From NCBI RefSeq assembly GCF_964355755.1, contig NC_092674.1, positions 16,001,001-16,065,000 on the forward strand: DNA of 64,000 bases, given 5' to 3'. Shown here one piece after another: positions 15,201 through 23,635 of the stretch. The DNA is from Antedon mediterranea (Eukaryota > Echinodermata > Crinoidea > Comatulida > Antedonidae). Position 1 is the first letter of the stretch. Every line of letters begins with the position of its first letter. The position numbers were made by a program, and so were the translations under genes. Under the pieces are notes generated by a model. It saw nothing but the letters and a program-made list of their open reading frames with translations. It was not told the origin of the DNA and made no database searches.

Positions 15201-18200
15201 TTCAAAATAGGAGGTGCACAATTTCACATAAATGCCCACATGTTGACAAAGTTATGAAATGTTATGTTTACACGTTTTTGAATTACGCGTGACACAAAAA
15301 TGACAGAAAGAAAGAAGAATACAGAAAAAAAAGATGATGAAACAGGACAGTTACAAGGAGTTATCCGCTGAATGCGGATAACTAAAAAATAAAGATTTCA
15401 TACAATAACAATAGGTGATCATTTAGATTCCAAATGATCACCTAATAACAAGAGGCAAGTCATGATTCAACGTTTCGATCTTTATCTGATCATCATCAGG
15501 AAGAAACAATAATTCCAAAGGCAGACAATTATAACTACAGTCTATTCATAATTATGTAAATGAGATATAAACAATTAGCCATGCAGTGTGTTAGAAAGAA
15601 AATTTGTTAGGAGTAGTGTCTATATGTTAGTGAAGGAAGACATATTAAAATTGAAATTGTATTTAACTAATAAATGCATTAAAAGTAGACAATTTCCAAC
15701 ACATTTTTAGCTCTCTATTATAGTTTCTCTTTTGCTGCTCCATAGAAACACAGAAATTATTATTCTTTCACTTCAACATTCATTATGCGAACAGGGTGCA
15801 AGAAACATGTCATGTAAAAGCATCAATTTAAAGGATTTATTTGTTAATTTTTTATGCGATTGAACTTCATAAATGTACTTATGAGACCTAATTCAGAGGT
15901 GTGCTATTCATGATTACAAGTTAGTTAACGAATTTGGAGCTGAAATTTAGCGCAAGAATTGATATGTTTATAAAAGGAATCTGGAATCAATATTGTTGAA
16001 GAAACACTTACAAGTTCACTGTGATGATCTGAATGTAATGAACTAATCATAACATTATTACCATCAACTGTGAAACCGTTGCGGATATGTTCTGGAAGCT
16101 GATTTTTGTGTAAAGCTGTTGGCATCTGGGTCCCTTGCATGAATTGACTACCAAGAAGTAGAATATCTTCATTCAGTTTTACAGCTTCTAATCTCTATTT
16201 ATGATAAATTTATTTTATAAAAAATTGTTTATAACAAAAAGATATGTGATATAGATAATTTAAACAAAATTTCACTGGCAAGAAATTGTTGGAAGTATGC
16301 ATTGATTACCAATTATCAGAAAAAGTTATAGTAGAAACACAGCTTACGTCACGGTATTTGTACTCTAGATATATCCAGGTAGCAGTATTTGTTTGTAGTG
16401 TGCAGTAGGTATGCAAGATTACTTAGGTTTGTAATGAATATCATACAGCATGAATGAGTATACAGTGCAAATGAGGGGGATGTATAATATACAGAAAAAC
16501 ATTACCATGGATTGAAATAGACATACTGTAGATTATACAAGATGATGCTTTAATAAAAAAACCTTTTATAGTTCATTAGTTAGTTTCAATAATGATTCAC
16601 CTTTGTTTCATCTAAGTGTATTCCACTTTGCTCAAAATCAAACAGGAACAACTGAGCAACTTTTCTTGATTCTTCATCCATTGAGTCCATGGCGTCTTTG
16701 CAATCTAACAACCTTTTAATTGACTGGTGTAATTCAACATTTGTATTTAACCTTGATAAGATTATAAATAAACTTGTTTTATTTCTCATTGCACCATTTC
16801 ATGCCGAATAACAGTATTTGAATATATATTCTGTTAGAGCTAATATTTACATTGTGAACAATTTAACACCAAAATGAACTCAATATGTCCAGTAAATCCA
16901 GAGATATAGCATGTTTGTATGAAAAAAGCGGCCATTTTGTTTACACAAATTGCTTTGCAAACAAATTCTGATGATATCGAGAATCAAAATCCATAAAAGA
17001 AAAACTATAGAAAACATTGCAAGGTTAAACTCCTTGGCTGCTGGACTAATTATATTATTATTATTATCACTAGGAGCATTTTCAAAATGACACTAGGGAC
17101 TTTTCGATTTGAGTGAACATGCACAAAGCTCTTGTCCACAGGTTGTAGACTGGTTTACAGATATATATGGTGCGCCAAGCTGTCATTTATTCAAGCAATA
17201 GAGATATCTTAGTTTTTAATAGAGATATCTTAGTTTTAAATAAAGATATCTTAGTTTTAAATAGACATATCTTAGTTTAAATAGAGATATCTCTGTTAAA
17301 AAATAAGATATCTCTAATTAAAACTAAGATATCTTAGTTTTTAATAGAGATATCTCTGTTAATAGAGATATCTCTAATAATACAGATATCTTAGTTTTGT
17401 TTCCTGTTGCAAAGTATGAAGGGAAGGGTATATTTGTGAACATGGTGGGAAGTGTGCCATATAGAATGGAAGATTGTCCCATTAGGGACATCCCAAGGTG
17501 TTTATAGTTGTTGGTTTCTAGATCAGACAGGTATAAGCTACACTGCTACAACTAGTATTGTTAGTATATTATAAAACGGAAAATAAAATTGTTGCGGAGA
17601 GAACCGATATTGTACTGTATTAATTTTGTGGAGTTTCAAATTGTAATGATACATTTAAAACATGCATCATTAAAAGGCAGATCCCGGCACAGATCCAAGG
17701 GATGTGGGCTCTTATACCGAGCATTTGGAAAGTTGAAAAATCTAGTAAAAAGAAGTGAAAAGGGACACCCATCGACATCACAAACGAACAAATCTCAAAC
17801 TAGTCTTTTTTCAAGAATGAAGAGATTTATACATATCGGTCGAAAACAAAAAATAAGGTTTAATACTGTTCTACGACACTCACAATAAAATCGAATTTCT
17901 GTAATATTTTTGGAGAAACCATTCTCCGTCCTCAGCGGAAGTTGACTGTCTGACGACTGATTGACCCCCTACTTCTAGACGCAGATGGCGTCCTACTAGG
18001 TGTTTCTAGTAGAGAGTCATAGACTTTTGAATCAGTGCTCACTAAAGGCTTGAACTATGCTATTTCACCGCGATCTATTCCGGTAGAGGATTTTGTTGTT
18101 TCAACGGAAGTGGTGACCGCCTTCATCAGCAGGAGAAAGAGGAATTACGACCTAAGGTAATCAATATTCTCAGGCATGCCATTCCTCCAAGTAGCAGTAT

Positions 18201-21200
18201 TACTCGTAATGAAAAACACGCATTAAATGTTTTAAAAAAGGACAATAACATAGTTGTTCTGCCAGCTGACAAAGGGAAAATAACTGTTGTTTAGACTCTG
18301 ACAAATATGAGGAAAAAGTCAATGCTTTGCTAAGTGACAGCAACACCTATTCTAAGCTGAGCAAAGACCCTACCAACACTTATAGGAATCGTTTGCTTAA
18401 GCTTCTCAAGGAACTGAAAGAGAAAGGATCCATCAATCAATATTTGTATGATAAACTAAGACCAATTGCTTACGTGGTCCCGTGTATATATAGGTTACCG
18501 AAAGTTTATAAAAACTATATTCCACTTAGACCCATAGTGTCGAGTATTGGTTCTGTTTCTTACAACTTAGCTTGGTTTGTTGCGGACATTTTATCAACTC
18601 CTGTCGGCAAATCCACCCAACATATTTTAAACTCGCAGGACTTTGTTTCCAAGTTGAAAGACATTTGATTATCGGAAACTGACGTACAAACATCATACGA
18701 CGTTACTGCCTTGTTTAAAAGTGTACCTGTAGCAGTAGTTAAAGATCTTTTGGAAGAAGAGGACATATTTAAACACGGAAGAAGTTGTGAGATTACTTGA
18801 ATTTTTTTTAATCACCACATATTTTAAATTTAGAGACCAATTATACCAAAAAGATTATGGTTGCGCTATGGGATCTCCTGTTAGTCCAATCATCGCGAAC
18901 ATGTATATGGAAGCTCTAAAATCTCAAAAAGTGGTTCGAAAGTGTGGTTTTGGTACGTGGATGATACTCAAGTGATTATCGACAAATCCAAAGTTCAAGA
19001 ATTTACTTATCATATTAAAAGCCAGAATTCACACATAAAGTTCACCAACGATCCTGAAAAAGACGGACAGCTGCCTTTTCTGGATACGCTTGTGAAAAGA
19101 AAATCAGATGGGAGGTTAGACGTCAGTGTGTATAGAAAACCAACCCACACTGACCATCTGGCTTTTGACTCCATCACCCACTAGAGCACAAACTTAGTGT
19201 GATTAGGACACTTTTTCATCGAGCTGATACTGTTGTCACACAACAAGTTGATAAAGACAATGAAATTAAACATGTTAAATCGGCATTAAAACGCTGTGGA
19301 TACGCAGATTGGAGTTTTAAATGTGCCACGGTAAAGAAACATCAGACACCTCGGAATTCAAATCCAGATCTACATCTAGTACTAGAAAAATCCTGGTGGT
19401 GATTCCTTTTGTTAAAGGTATATCCGAGCAACTTAAACGGGTTTGTGGACAATACGGCAGACACTTTGTCAAATGCTTGTTGCTCCTAAGGACAAAGTAT
19501 CCATTGAGGACAAATCAGGAGTAGTTTATCGTCTTCCTTGTAAAAGCTGTAACAAAGTGTAAGTAGGCGAAACAAAGAGAACTTTGAGGAAACGCATCAA
19601 AGAACATACTGCAATAACCCCCTCCAATCATTGCTGAACACATTAAAACCACAGGCCATGAACTTGATTTTAACGTCAAGGTGTTTATGCCGAGAGGACA
19701 AATTAATTCCCAGGAAAATACGGGAGGCTATTTATATTAAGAGAGAATCCAGTCCAACACCCGCTGAGGACAAAGAATGGTTTCTCCGAAAATATTACGG
19801 AGATTAGATTTTATTGTGAGTGTCGTAGAACAGTATTAAACCTTATTTTAATAGTCTTTTTTCCCCTTTCCGATTTAATAGTAAAATTAATGTACAAAAT
19901 ATAGACGGTCCAATATAATATATAATCGGTTTCATTGCAATGAGCATCGATGTGTTCATATTTAAATTTATTTTCGTATTACAAACTTCGAGATAACAAT
20001 TATTATCATTTACATCTTCCACTCCTCCCTACTGACTGCACCTGCATTAACACATGGCTTATAAACAATTTTCTATTACTGCGGACCATTGAAATTGAAC
20101 TTCAAGTTTGTTTTACCAAGATCGGCATTATCCGGCAAGCTATTTCACAAAAACGTATTCAAAATTATACATAGAAACTGCTTTCATCCATAATACGGTA
20201 GTGATCAAATACTGCACCATGGGTTTTTTTTCTCTTGTTTCAGTTAGAATGCATGGAAACATGTTTATGTGCTCATTATAATATGTGCTCATTATAATAT
20301 GTGCTCATTATAATATGTGCTCATTATAATATGTGCTCATTATAATATGTGCTCATTATAATATGTGCTCATTATAATATGTGCTCATTATAATATGTGC
20401 TCATTATAAGCCTCATCACTTTTTTCTCAAACATCCTGTTTCTGCCTCTGTTCCCTTTTGTTTCATTATAACCTCTTATATTACAACTGGAACAGTGATA
20501 GATATTGCATTACAATATGTGAATTTGACCATACTTCCCTACTTTGGTCAGTTTGCACCTACTTTGGCCAGTTTGCACCTACTTTGGCCATCTTGCCCTA
20601 CTTTGGTCAGTTTGCACCTACTTTGGCCATCTTGCCCTACTTTGGTCAGTTTGCACCTACTTTGGCCATCTTGCCCTACTTTGGTCAGCAGATGGAAAAT
20701 CGTATTACCCATAAAACACTAAACTGGAAACAAAACTAAGATATCTCTATTAATAGAGATATCTTTATTAATAGAGATATCTTAGTTTTTAATAGAGATA
20801 TCTTAGTTTTTAATAGAGATATCTTAGTTTTAAATAGATATATCTATATCAATAGAGATATCTCAATTAAAAATTAAGATATCTTAGTTTTTAATAGAGA
20901 TATCTTAGTTTTAAGTAGAGATATCTCTATTAATAGAGATAACTTTAAAACTAAGATATCTTTATTTCTGAATAAATGACAGCTTGGCGCGCCATATATA
21001 TGAATGTTTCAGTGAACTTATGACGTAATGACCTTACGTCCACTCCTACTCAAGCAAAAGGCATAATACAACTGAGTAAGTTCTCAAATTTGGCAGTTGA
21101 CGTGCCAGTCGACACACACTATGTCATATAGTATCAGTCGTCGACATGGTGGACATGCAAATCAAAAAGTCCCTAATATTTGTCTACCTTTCTACCAGTG

Positions 21201-22024
21201 CACTTATTGACATACAGGTATCTTCAGCTGCTTGAGCAAACTTAGTATTAGGATGAGCCAGTCGAATAAAATCTGCCTTAAAAATCCAAATATAAAATAA
21301 ATTTTTTGTTAAAAAATGAATAATATACACTTTTAATCTATTATATATGACTTGCACTGAGGAAGGGCTAGTGTTACCGAAAGCTCTGTAAATTCCGGCC
21401 GTTACTTTAACATTTAGATTTTGCTCTTTGCTTATTTTATTTGTTTCCATTGATATCCAGCAACTGCAATGTCATTTTTAAAGTTTGCCTTTTGATTTAT
21501 ATTTTAATAATATATAATGTATGTTTCTGTTTGGGCTTGCTGTATGCTTATTACATGCTCCTGGAAACTTTTGAATGTTTACCGAATATTATTATTAATG
21601 CATGAATGATGTTTATAGTTTTGTGATAAAACAACAAGATTGTACTAAATATTATATGCCAATATAATGTGTAAGTTTTTTAGGAGTGAGCGTGATATAA
21701 AGTTTTTATAGATAAGATGATGACCAGCTTTAATTAACAATTGAAAAATAACAAGGTTGTAGCTGAATTTCTAAAGTTTCAATTTAACTTGGGGTAAATA
21801 CTACCCTGTTTTTGGTACAGTGTATGTATACATTGGTACTTTCAACTTACCAAATCAGCTACACAGCACAGGGTATCAGATAACTTGTCAAATATAGACA
21901 CAATGTGGGGAGTTGTTGGAGCATTTATAGCTTCTAGTACAAGTTCCTCAGCCTTCATAATACATTTTTGCTGTGCGTTTTGGAATCCTGATGGTGAAGA
22001 AAGTTCTGGCATTTCAAATAATCC
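226..22024 (-). CDS. MIPEP: Mitochondrial intermediate peptidase, 15 exons, 5' end missing
   Basis: M3-family zinc metallopeptidase that trims an octapeptide from imported precursor proteins in the mitochondrial matrix (family knowledge). Exons, minus order: 22024-21851, 21276-21188, 16751-16601, 16194-16012, 10524-10249, 10033-9981, 8518-8365, 7704-7541, 7444-7405, 5899-5857, 5076-4931, 4636-4508, 4175-4110, 2607-2412, 290-226. All junctions have AG acceptors and GT donors, phases agree, and the total is 1,929 bases, an exact multiple of three. Recognisable landmarks are [75 protein letters not shown] and [22 protein letters not shown] is the zinc/catalytic motif; the glutamate in the following AEVPSILME segment is the expected third ligand. 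About 640 residues are seen against roughly 700 in vertebrates, so the N-terminal presequence exon(s) lie upstream and were not recognised. Confidence 0.95.
538..705 (-). repeat. Dispersed repeat, copy 1 (inverted relative to copy 2)
   Basis: Carries CTTGCAATGTTTTCTATAG, a stretch about tatcgagaatc, and gccattttgtttatgc-like sequence, in reverse orientation to the copies at 1925-2115 and 16845-17055. With copy 2 it forms an inverted pair around the LINE fragment. Confidence 0.6.
634..1510 (-). mobile_element. CR1/Rex1-like LINE fragment (reverse transcriptase, C-terminal part)
   Basis: Reading on the minus strand from about 1500, a broken frame gives [20 protein letters not shown] (RT motif B region), then TDTVITG after the lost YADD box, then [15 protein letters not shown] and [12 protein letters not shown], and finally [16 protein letters not shown] and RIVKRAKK. 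This is the order of RT palm, thumb and C-terminal region in CR1/Rex1-type elements. Frame changes near 1310 and 978 and no 5' portion: a dead 5'-truncated copy beyond the MIPEP last exon and within its intron. The 3' part is cut by a member of the 538-705 repeat family. Confidence 0.75.
1925..2115 (+). repeat. Dispersed repeat, copy 2
   Basis: Begins near acaatttgacaccaaaatta, continues with agcatgttttatgaaaa, gccattttgttta and tatagaaaacattgcaagg, and ends near cttggctgccag. The opening motif also occurs alone at 1626-1650. Confidence 0.6.
2412..2607 (-). CDS. MIPEP: MIPEP exon
   Basis: Encodes [19 protein letters not shown] onwards to SKDPVTLVK plus one base. The histidine and tyrosines of [12 protein letters not shown] belong to the substrate site of the family. 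Two donors are possible; AAGA|GTAAGA fits the phase of the last exon. Confidence 0.94.
2608..4109. other. MIPEP intron, little recognisable
   Basis: Contains two imperfect copies, about 60 bases apart, of aaaacgtactgtgtaatt (2769 and 2829), and at 3231-3250 a lone TATGGAACGCCGTTTACGCA, identical to the end of the palindromic element at 46229-46901. Nothing else identified. Confidence 0.5.
3231..3250. repeat. Solo terminus of the TATGGAACGCC palindromic element
   Basis: Twenty bases identical to both ends of the element at 46229-46901, without its satellite arms. Could be a solo end or a sharply deleted copy. Confidence 0.55.
4110..4175 (-). CDS. MIPEP: MIPEP exon
   Basis: 22 codons, [19 protein letters not shown] through SGT, matching the conserved helix before the substrate-binding region. 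Acceptor cacag, donor GTGAGT. Confidence 0.93.
4508..4636 (-). CDS. MIPEP: MIPEP exon
   Basis: 43 codons, [17 protein letters not shown] through YHAHHPLNK. Acceptor ttttag, donor GTGTTG. Confidence 0.93.
4931..5076 (-). CDS. MIPEP: MIPEP exon with third zinc ligand
   Basis: Encodes [15 protein letters not shown], then [18 protein letters not shown], ending KTHE. The glutamate of this segment is the third zinc ligand in M3 peptidases. Acceptor tttcag, donor GTAAATAG. Confidence 0.95.
5425..5640 (-). repeat. Penelope-type terminal repeat copy with adjacent tRNA-like fragment
   Basis: At 5478-5510 the degenerate string gataaagggctagcgttgcc is a copy of the hammerhead-like motif at 42943-42983, followed by the same ctgctaacttttctggctg and tttatcgttttgatttagc context. 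At 5430-5455 the minus strand reads GTTCGAGTCTCGGTTGGGA, resembling the T-arm/B box of a tRNA-derived SINE. Confidence 0.5.
5857..5899 (-). CDS. MIPEP: MIPEP exon with the zinc-binding HEFGH motif
   Basis: 43 bases coding [14 protein letters not shown] plus one base. HEFGH is the HExxH active site: two histidine zinc ligands and the catalytic glutamate. The split codon T|CC gives serine across the junction. Acceptor tttcag, donor GTAAATG. Confidence 0.95.
5900..6880. other. MIPEP intron, no feature recognised
   Basis: AT-rich; no coding signal, hairpin or repeat family could be supported. Confidence 0.5.
6881..7045. repeat. 33-base tandem repeat, five copies
   Basis: Five nearly perfect copies of a 33-base unit containing gtcagttaaggcagggttgc and cggtccagtgtaa. 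Because 33 is a multiple of three and the unit lacks stops in two frames, it looks like an 11-residue peptide repeat ([11 protein letters not shown] on minus), but it lies inside a MIPEP intron. Confidence 0.95.
7405..7444 (-). CDS. MIPEP: MIPEP 40-base microexon
   Basis: One leading base plus 13 codons, [13 protein letters not shown], just upstream of the zinc motif. Acceptor tttcag, donor GTAAGTAA. Confidence 0.9.
7541..7704 (-). CDS. MIPEP: MIPEP exon
   Basis: Encodes [20 protein letters not shown] and then [19 protein letters not shown], both strongly conserved. Acceptor ctatag, donor GTAAGTAT; ends with two bases of an isoleucine codon. Confidence 0.94.
8365..8518 (-). CDS. MIPEP: MIPEP exon
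   Basis: Encodes [20 protein letters not shown] through APDVKKL, including the family motif [15 protein letters not shown]. Acceptor cctag, donor GTTAGT. Confidence 0.93.
8897..9612. repeat. 56-base minisatellite in MIPEP intron
   Basis: About a dozen copies of a unit starting gagtacttgattcactagtg and continuing gttacagagttagccggtgg and ttgcaccttgactgag. Two subtypes alternate (actagtggttac and actggtggtttac), and some copies are shortened to gccggcacctcat, giving a higher-order pattern. Copies after 9530 are more diverged. Confidence 0.92.
9981..10033 (-). CDS. MIPEP: MIPEP small exon
   Basis: 53 bases coding [17 protein letters not shown] plus two bases. The PWD..YY motif is diagnostic of the M3 family. 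Acceptor attacag, donor GTGAGTCA. Confidence 0.92.
10249..10524 (-). CDS. MIPEP: MIPEP exon (largest)
   Basis: 92 codons. [16 protein letters not shown], then the conserved [20 protein letters not shown]. Donor GTACGTAT. The end (NNKYSTNSN) is less conserved, as expected for this linker. Confidence 0.94.
12245..13806 (+). mobile_element. Hairpin-ended repeat E2, nested
   Basis: Starts ACTAGACATG, near-perfect hairpin aactcgta/gacgagtt at 12257-12277, arm GGTTATCCGCC. Ends in the hairpin 13777-13806, ggttatcc...ggataacc, made of the same arm. Preceded at the 3' side by tttcgtacaatcacaa. About 1.56 kb, noncoding. Confidence 0.65.
13811..15383 (+). mobile_element. Hairpin-ended repeat E3, head-to-tail with E2
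   Basis: Starts ACTAGACATG, hairpin aactcgtc-acttt-gacgagtt at 13822-13842, arm AGTTATCCGC. Ends in a perfect 10-base hairpin of the same arm, agttatccgc-tgaat-gcggataact (15359-15383), then AAAA. About 1.57 kb and clearly homologous to E2 along its length, including the blocks gtgaaattacggga, ggccatatgat and cttccagaatatg. Confidence 0.68.
15444..16011. other. MIPEP intron, no feature recognised
   Basis: Ordinary AT-rich intron between the Helitron-like array and the next exon; nothing supported. Confidence 0.5.
16012..16194 (-). CDS. MIPEP: MIPEP exon
   Basis: 61 codons, [15 protein letters not shown] to HSDHHSEL, with the conserved LPEHIRNGF. Acceptor aaatag, donor GTAAGTGT; phase 0 at both ends. 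Confidence 0.93.
16601..16751 (-). CDS. MIPEP: MIPEP exon
   Basis: Encodes [15 protein letters not shown] through SGIHLDETK. One leading base completes the split arginine codon from the previous exon; donor GTGAATC. Confidence 0.93.
16845..17055 (+). repeat. Dispersed repeat, copy 3
   Basis: Same order of motifs as 1925-2115 (acaatttaacaccaaaat, agcatgtttgtatgaaaa, gatatcgagaatc, tagaaaacattgcaagg, cttggctgctgg). It abuts the foldback element that starts at 17094. Confidence 0.6.
17195..17400. repeat. Left palindromic GATATC array of the foldback element
   Basis: Roughly 20-base units alternating AATAGAGATATCT and TAGTTTTTA, themselves palindromic around gatatc. Mirror of 20735-20970. Confidence 0.85.
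17852..17938. repeat. Left inverted repeat of the Penelope-like element
   Basis: Inverse complement of 19761-19847: both carry ctacgacactcacaataaaa / ttttattgtgagtgtcgtag and agaaaccattctccgtcct-type sequence. It corresponds to the C-terminal coding end, so it is a truncated inverted copy. Confidence 0.85.
19761..19847. repeat. Right inverted repeat of the Penelope-like element
   Basis: Pairs with 17852-17938 and contains the last codons and stop of the Penelope reading frame. Confidence 0.85.
20268..20409. repeat. 16-base tandem repeat, about nine copies
   Basis: Perfect reiteration of tgtgctcattataata inside the foldback element. Confidence 0.96.
20539..20692. repeat. 39-base tandem repeat
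   Basis: Unit ctactttggtcagtttgcac followed by ctactttggccatcttgcc; each unit is itself a diverged double of about 19-20 bases. Four copies. Confidence 0.93.
20735..20970. repeat. Right palindromic GATATC array of the foldback element
   Basis: Same units as 17195-17400 in inverse order, followed by the inner terminal inverted repeat at 20970-21002. Confidence 0.85.
21188..21276 (-). CDS. MIPEP: MIPEP exon
   Basis: Encodes [20 protein letters not shown] onwards to LVE plus two bases of the next codon (AG, completed to AGG). Donor GTAGACA is directly followed, 12 bases on, by the end of the foldback element at 21175. Confidence 0.93.
21345..21500 (+). repeat. Penelope-type terminal repeat, copy 3
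   Basis: gcactgaggaagggctagtg, taccgaaagctctg, then the diverged tail ttactttaacatttagattt: a copy of the family at 5475-5640 and 42935-43085. Inside a MIPEP intron. Confidence 0.55.
21851..22024 (-). CDS. MIPEP: MIPEP exon (first one found)
   Basis: 58 codons starting [14 protein letters not shown] and ending CCVADL, matching the conserved N-terminal part of the mature enzyme. Acceptor ttaag before GGA at 22024; donor GTAAGTTG after 21851. Phase 0 at both ends. Confidence 0.93.
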
Positions 22025-22151
22025 CTTAAATTAATGAAAAAAAGTGTAATGAATGTTAAACTGGTAATATTGAAAGTACTGTAATTTTCTATTCCAGCCT
22101 GCAATCAAGGAATGTTATTTGTATGGGGGAGGGGAATATGTACATTTTGCG

Positions 22152-22268
22152 GGGGTAGCCAGGAACAACAATAGGCTGGACACACCAAACACACTCACCC
22201 CTAGATATGGGGGTAGCCAGGAACAACAATAGGCTGGACACATCAAACACACTCACCCCTAGATATGG
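22152..22268. repeat. 58-base tandem duplication
   Basis: Two near-identical copies containing gggggtagccaggaacaaca and caaacacactcacccctaga. Confidence 0.92.
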
Positions 22269-23408
22269 GCCTGCTATTAAATGGATTTCTTTCTCTATAA
22301 ACAGTGAACAAAATATGAAGTTTGTTTCATACCACTTTTGACTTTCCCAAGTTAATTTTCCATTTTGTTTTCAAATTAAAAGCTGATGCAAGAGGTGACC
22401 ACGTAACCACACTTTTTCTAGTACATCTTCCTACTAAATACGCGTGCCAAATATGTTTTTCAAAGCATCTTAGACTGGGAAAAAATAGTCTATTTGATGA
22501 CATCATAATTTGATCAAGTTTCTTCTATACCTGGAATAAAAGTAAAAGATTCTCAAAATTACAAACAAACAGGAGTTATCTATGTAGCTAGCAATAAATG
22601 TTGTAATTTGTTACTATCCTTTCATTTCAGGGGCAGATTTAGGAGGGGGTGCCGCACCGGCCACGCCTTGTAATATATATATTATATATTATGCACCCAT
22701 TTACATACGATTTTATCAACGATTTTACAGGAAAAGGGGGTACAAATCTACATTAAAAATCGTTGAAATCTTCAATTTCTTTTTTTAAGTTGAACCGAGT
22801 TCAATTTCAACGTTACGATCGGTAAAACTGACTGACCAATCAAATAGTTCATAAATTACGTCATCACAGTTTTTGAAAAAATACGTACGCATTGACAATT
22901 CTTGATTTTTTACAATGCGACAATGTTTTTTGTACTCTGATTGTAGTCTGATATCTAAAAATAACAGGTGTAAGTAAAACTAAATTTTAATATAAAAAAA
23001 ATTTAATTTAATGTTTGTCTTTTAGTATAAAGCCTAGATTAAGATATCACCGAAAACATGTCCTAGGCCGGCTGGGTTGAAGCATCAAAACCTTAAAATG
23101 TTTCAATTTTCAAACGGGCCCGGCTGCGCGTGACCGGCCTTGGGTTTGCAAAACTTAACGTCAATGTGTCCCAGCAACGTCGAAAGAACCAAGAAACCAT
23201 TAATGATCGCGTAAAAAATGTGTAAAAATTTGCGATGGGAAAACAAGATTTAGGCTATTGGCGCAAAAAAAAAACAGTTCCGTATTAAATTAAATTTTGT
23301 TTGTTTTTGTTACATGGCAAAATTAAATTTTGCCAAGTATAGTATTTACTTTGTTTGTATATATGTACAGTATGTATATGTGTATGTTATGTAAGTACCG
23401 TACTGACA

Positions 23409-23476
23409 CGGGTATAAGCCCACCCTTCTTGAACATGAATTCACATCAAGTTTAGTGGGGGGGAGCTTATACCCGA
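23409..23476. repeat. Imperfect hairpin, possible small MITE
   Basis: gggtataagcccaccc and its near-complement gtgggggggagcttataccc separated by about 35 bases. Confidence 0.5.
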
Positions 23477-23635
23477 GAATCCAAAAATGCAGATCGTCAA
23501 AAACATCTCCTTTGGCCATCTCCCTTGCAGCGGAGCAGGGTCAGTAGGTGGGGCCTAGGTACTTTAGTTTACAGTGGATTGATATCGCAATTGCAGATGT
23601 CTTTTGTGACTGTGTTGTTGAATTTACCATCGAGT

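Larger units (their letters stand above)
10717..15443 (+). mobile_element. Hairpin-ended Helitron-like repeat E1, with two copies nested in it
   Basis: Starts ACTAGAATTT, then a perfect hairpin (aattcgtc, loop acttt, gacgaatt, 10727-10747) and the arm ATAGGTGATCATTT. The last 31 bases (15413-15443) are a hairpin made of that same arm: aggtgatcattt, 7-base loop, aaatgatcacct, then CTAA. Its body (10946-12240) has two related sub-blocks with TGACGTCA sites. Units E2 and E3 sit near its 3' end, after which the conserved pre-hairpin string tttcatacaataacaa resumes. No coding capacity. CTAA after a 3' hairpin recalls Helitrons, but the 5' end is not canonical TC. Confidence 0.6.
17852..19847 (+). 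pseudogene. Decayed Penelope-like element (RT plus GIY-YIG endonuclease)
   Basis: Plus-strand pieces in the right order: [17 protein letters not shown] (18080), [16 protein letters not shown] (18240), a one-base deletion at about 18290, [19 protein letters not shown] and [18 protein letters not shown] (18327-18668), [20 protein letters not shown] (RT motif B, about 18850), WYVDDTQVI (catalytic YVDD, about 18951) and FLDTLVKR (18942-19184), then [15 protein letters not shown] and [16 protein letters not shown], the GIY-YIG-type nuclease core (19500-19615), ending [15 protein letters not shown]. At least five frame breaks or stops: dead. The last 87 bases (19761-19847) recur inverted at 17852-17938, the sort of terminal inversion Penelope elements often show. 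Confidence 0.85.
17094..21175. mobile_element. Foldback-type DNA element with satellite arms, carrying a Penelope-like element
   Basis: Outer inverted ends: TAGGGACTTTTCGATTTG at 17094 and CAAATCAAAAAGTCCCTA ending 21175, giving TA at both limits. Inside lies a second inverted pair, ATATATATGGTGCGCCAAGC at 17161 against its near-complement at 20983-21002, then on each side an array of short palindromic units built from agatatcttagttttta (17195-17400 and 20735-20970). The two arrays are inverted relative to each other, so the whole can fold back. No transposase of its own is visible. A Penelope-like element and two small tandem repeats occupy the middle. Confidence 0.75.
22025..23635. other. 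Region upstream of the first MIPEP exon found; no gene recognised
   Basis: Holds a two-copy 58-base duplication (22152-22268), a GC-rich patch around gggcagatttaggagggggt (22631) that resembles the end of a dispersed repeat, and at 23409-23476 an imperfect hairpin of gggtataagcccacc with gtgggggggagcttataccc. The missing first MIPEP exon was searched for on the minus strand and not found. Confidence 0.5.

Noticed and set aside
17589-17888. 99-codon frame before the Penelope-like element
   Set aside because: No domain; overlaps the inverted copy of the Penelope terminus, so its last third is antisense sequence.
20381-20739. Two overlapping open frames over the 39-base repeat
   Set aside because: Produced by tandem repeats inside the foldback element; no start context or domain.
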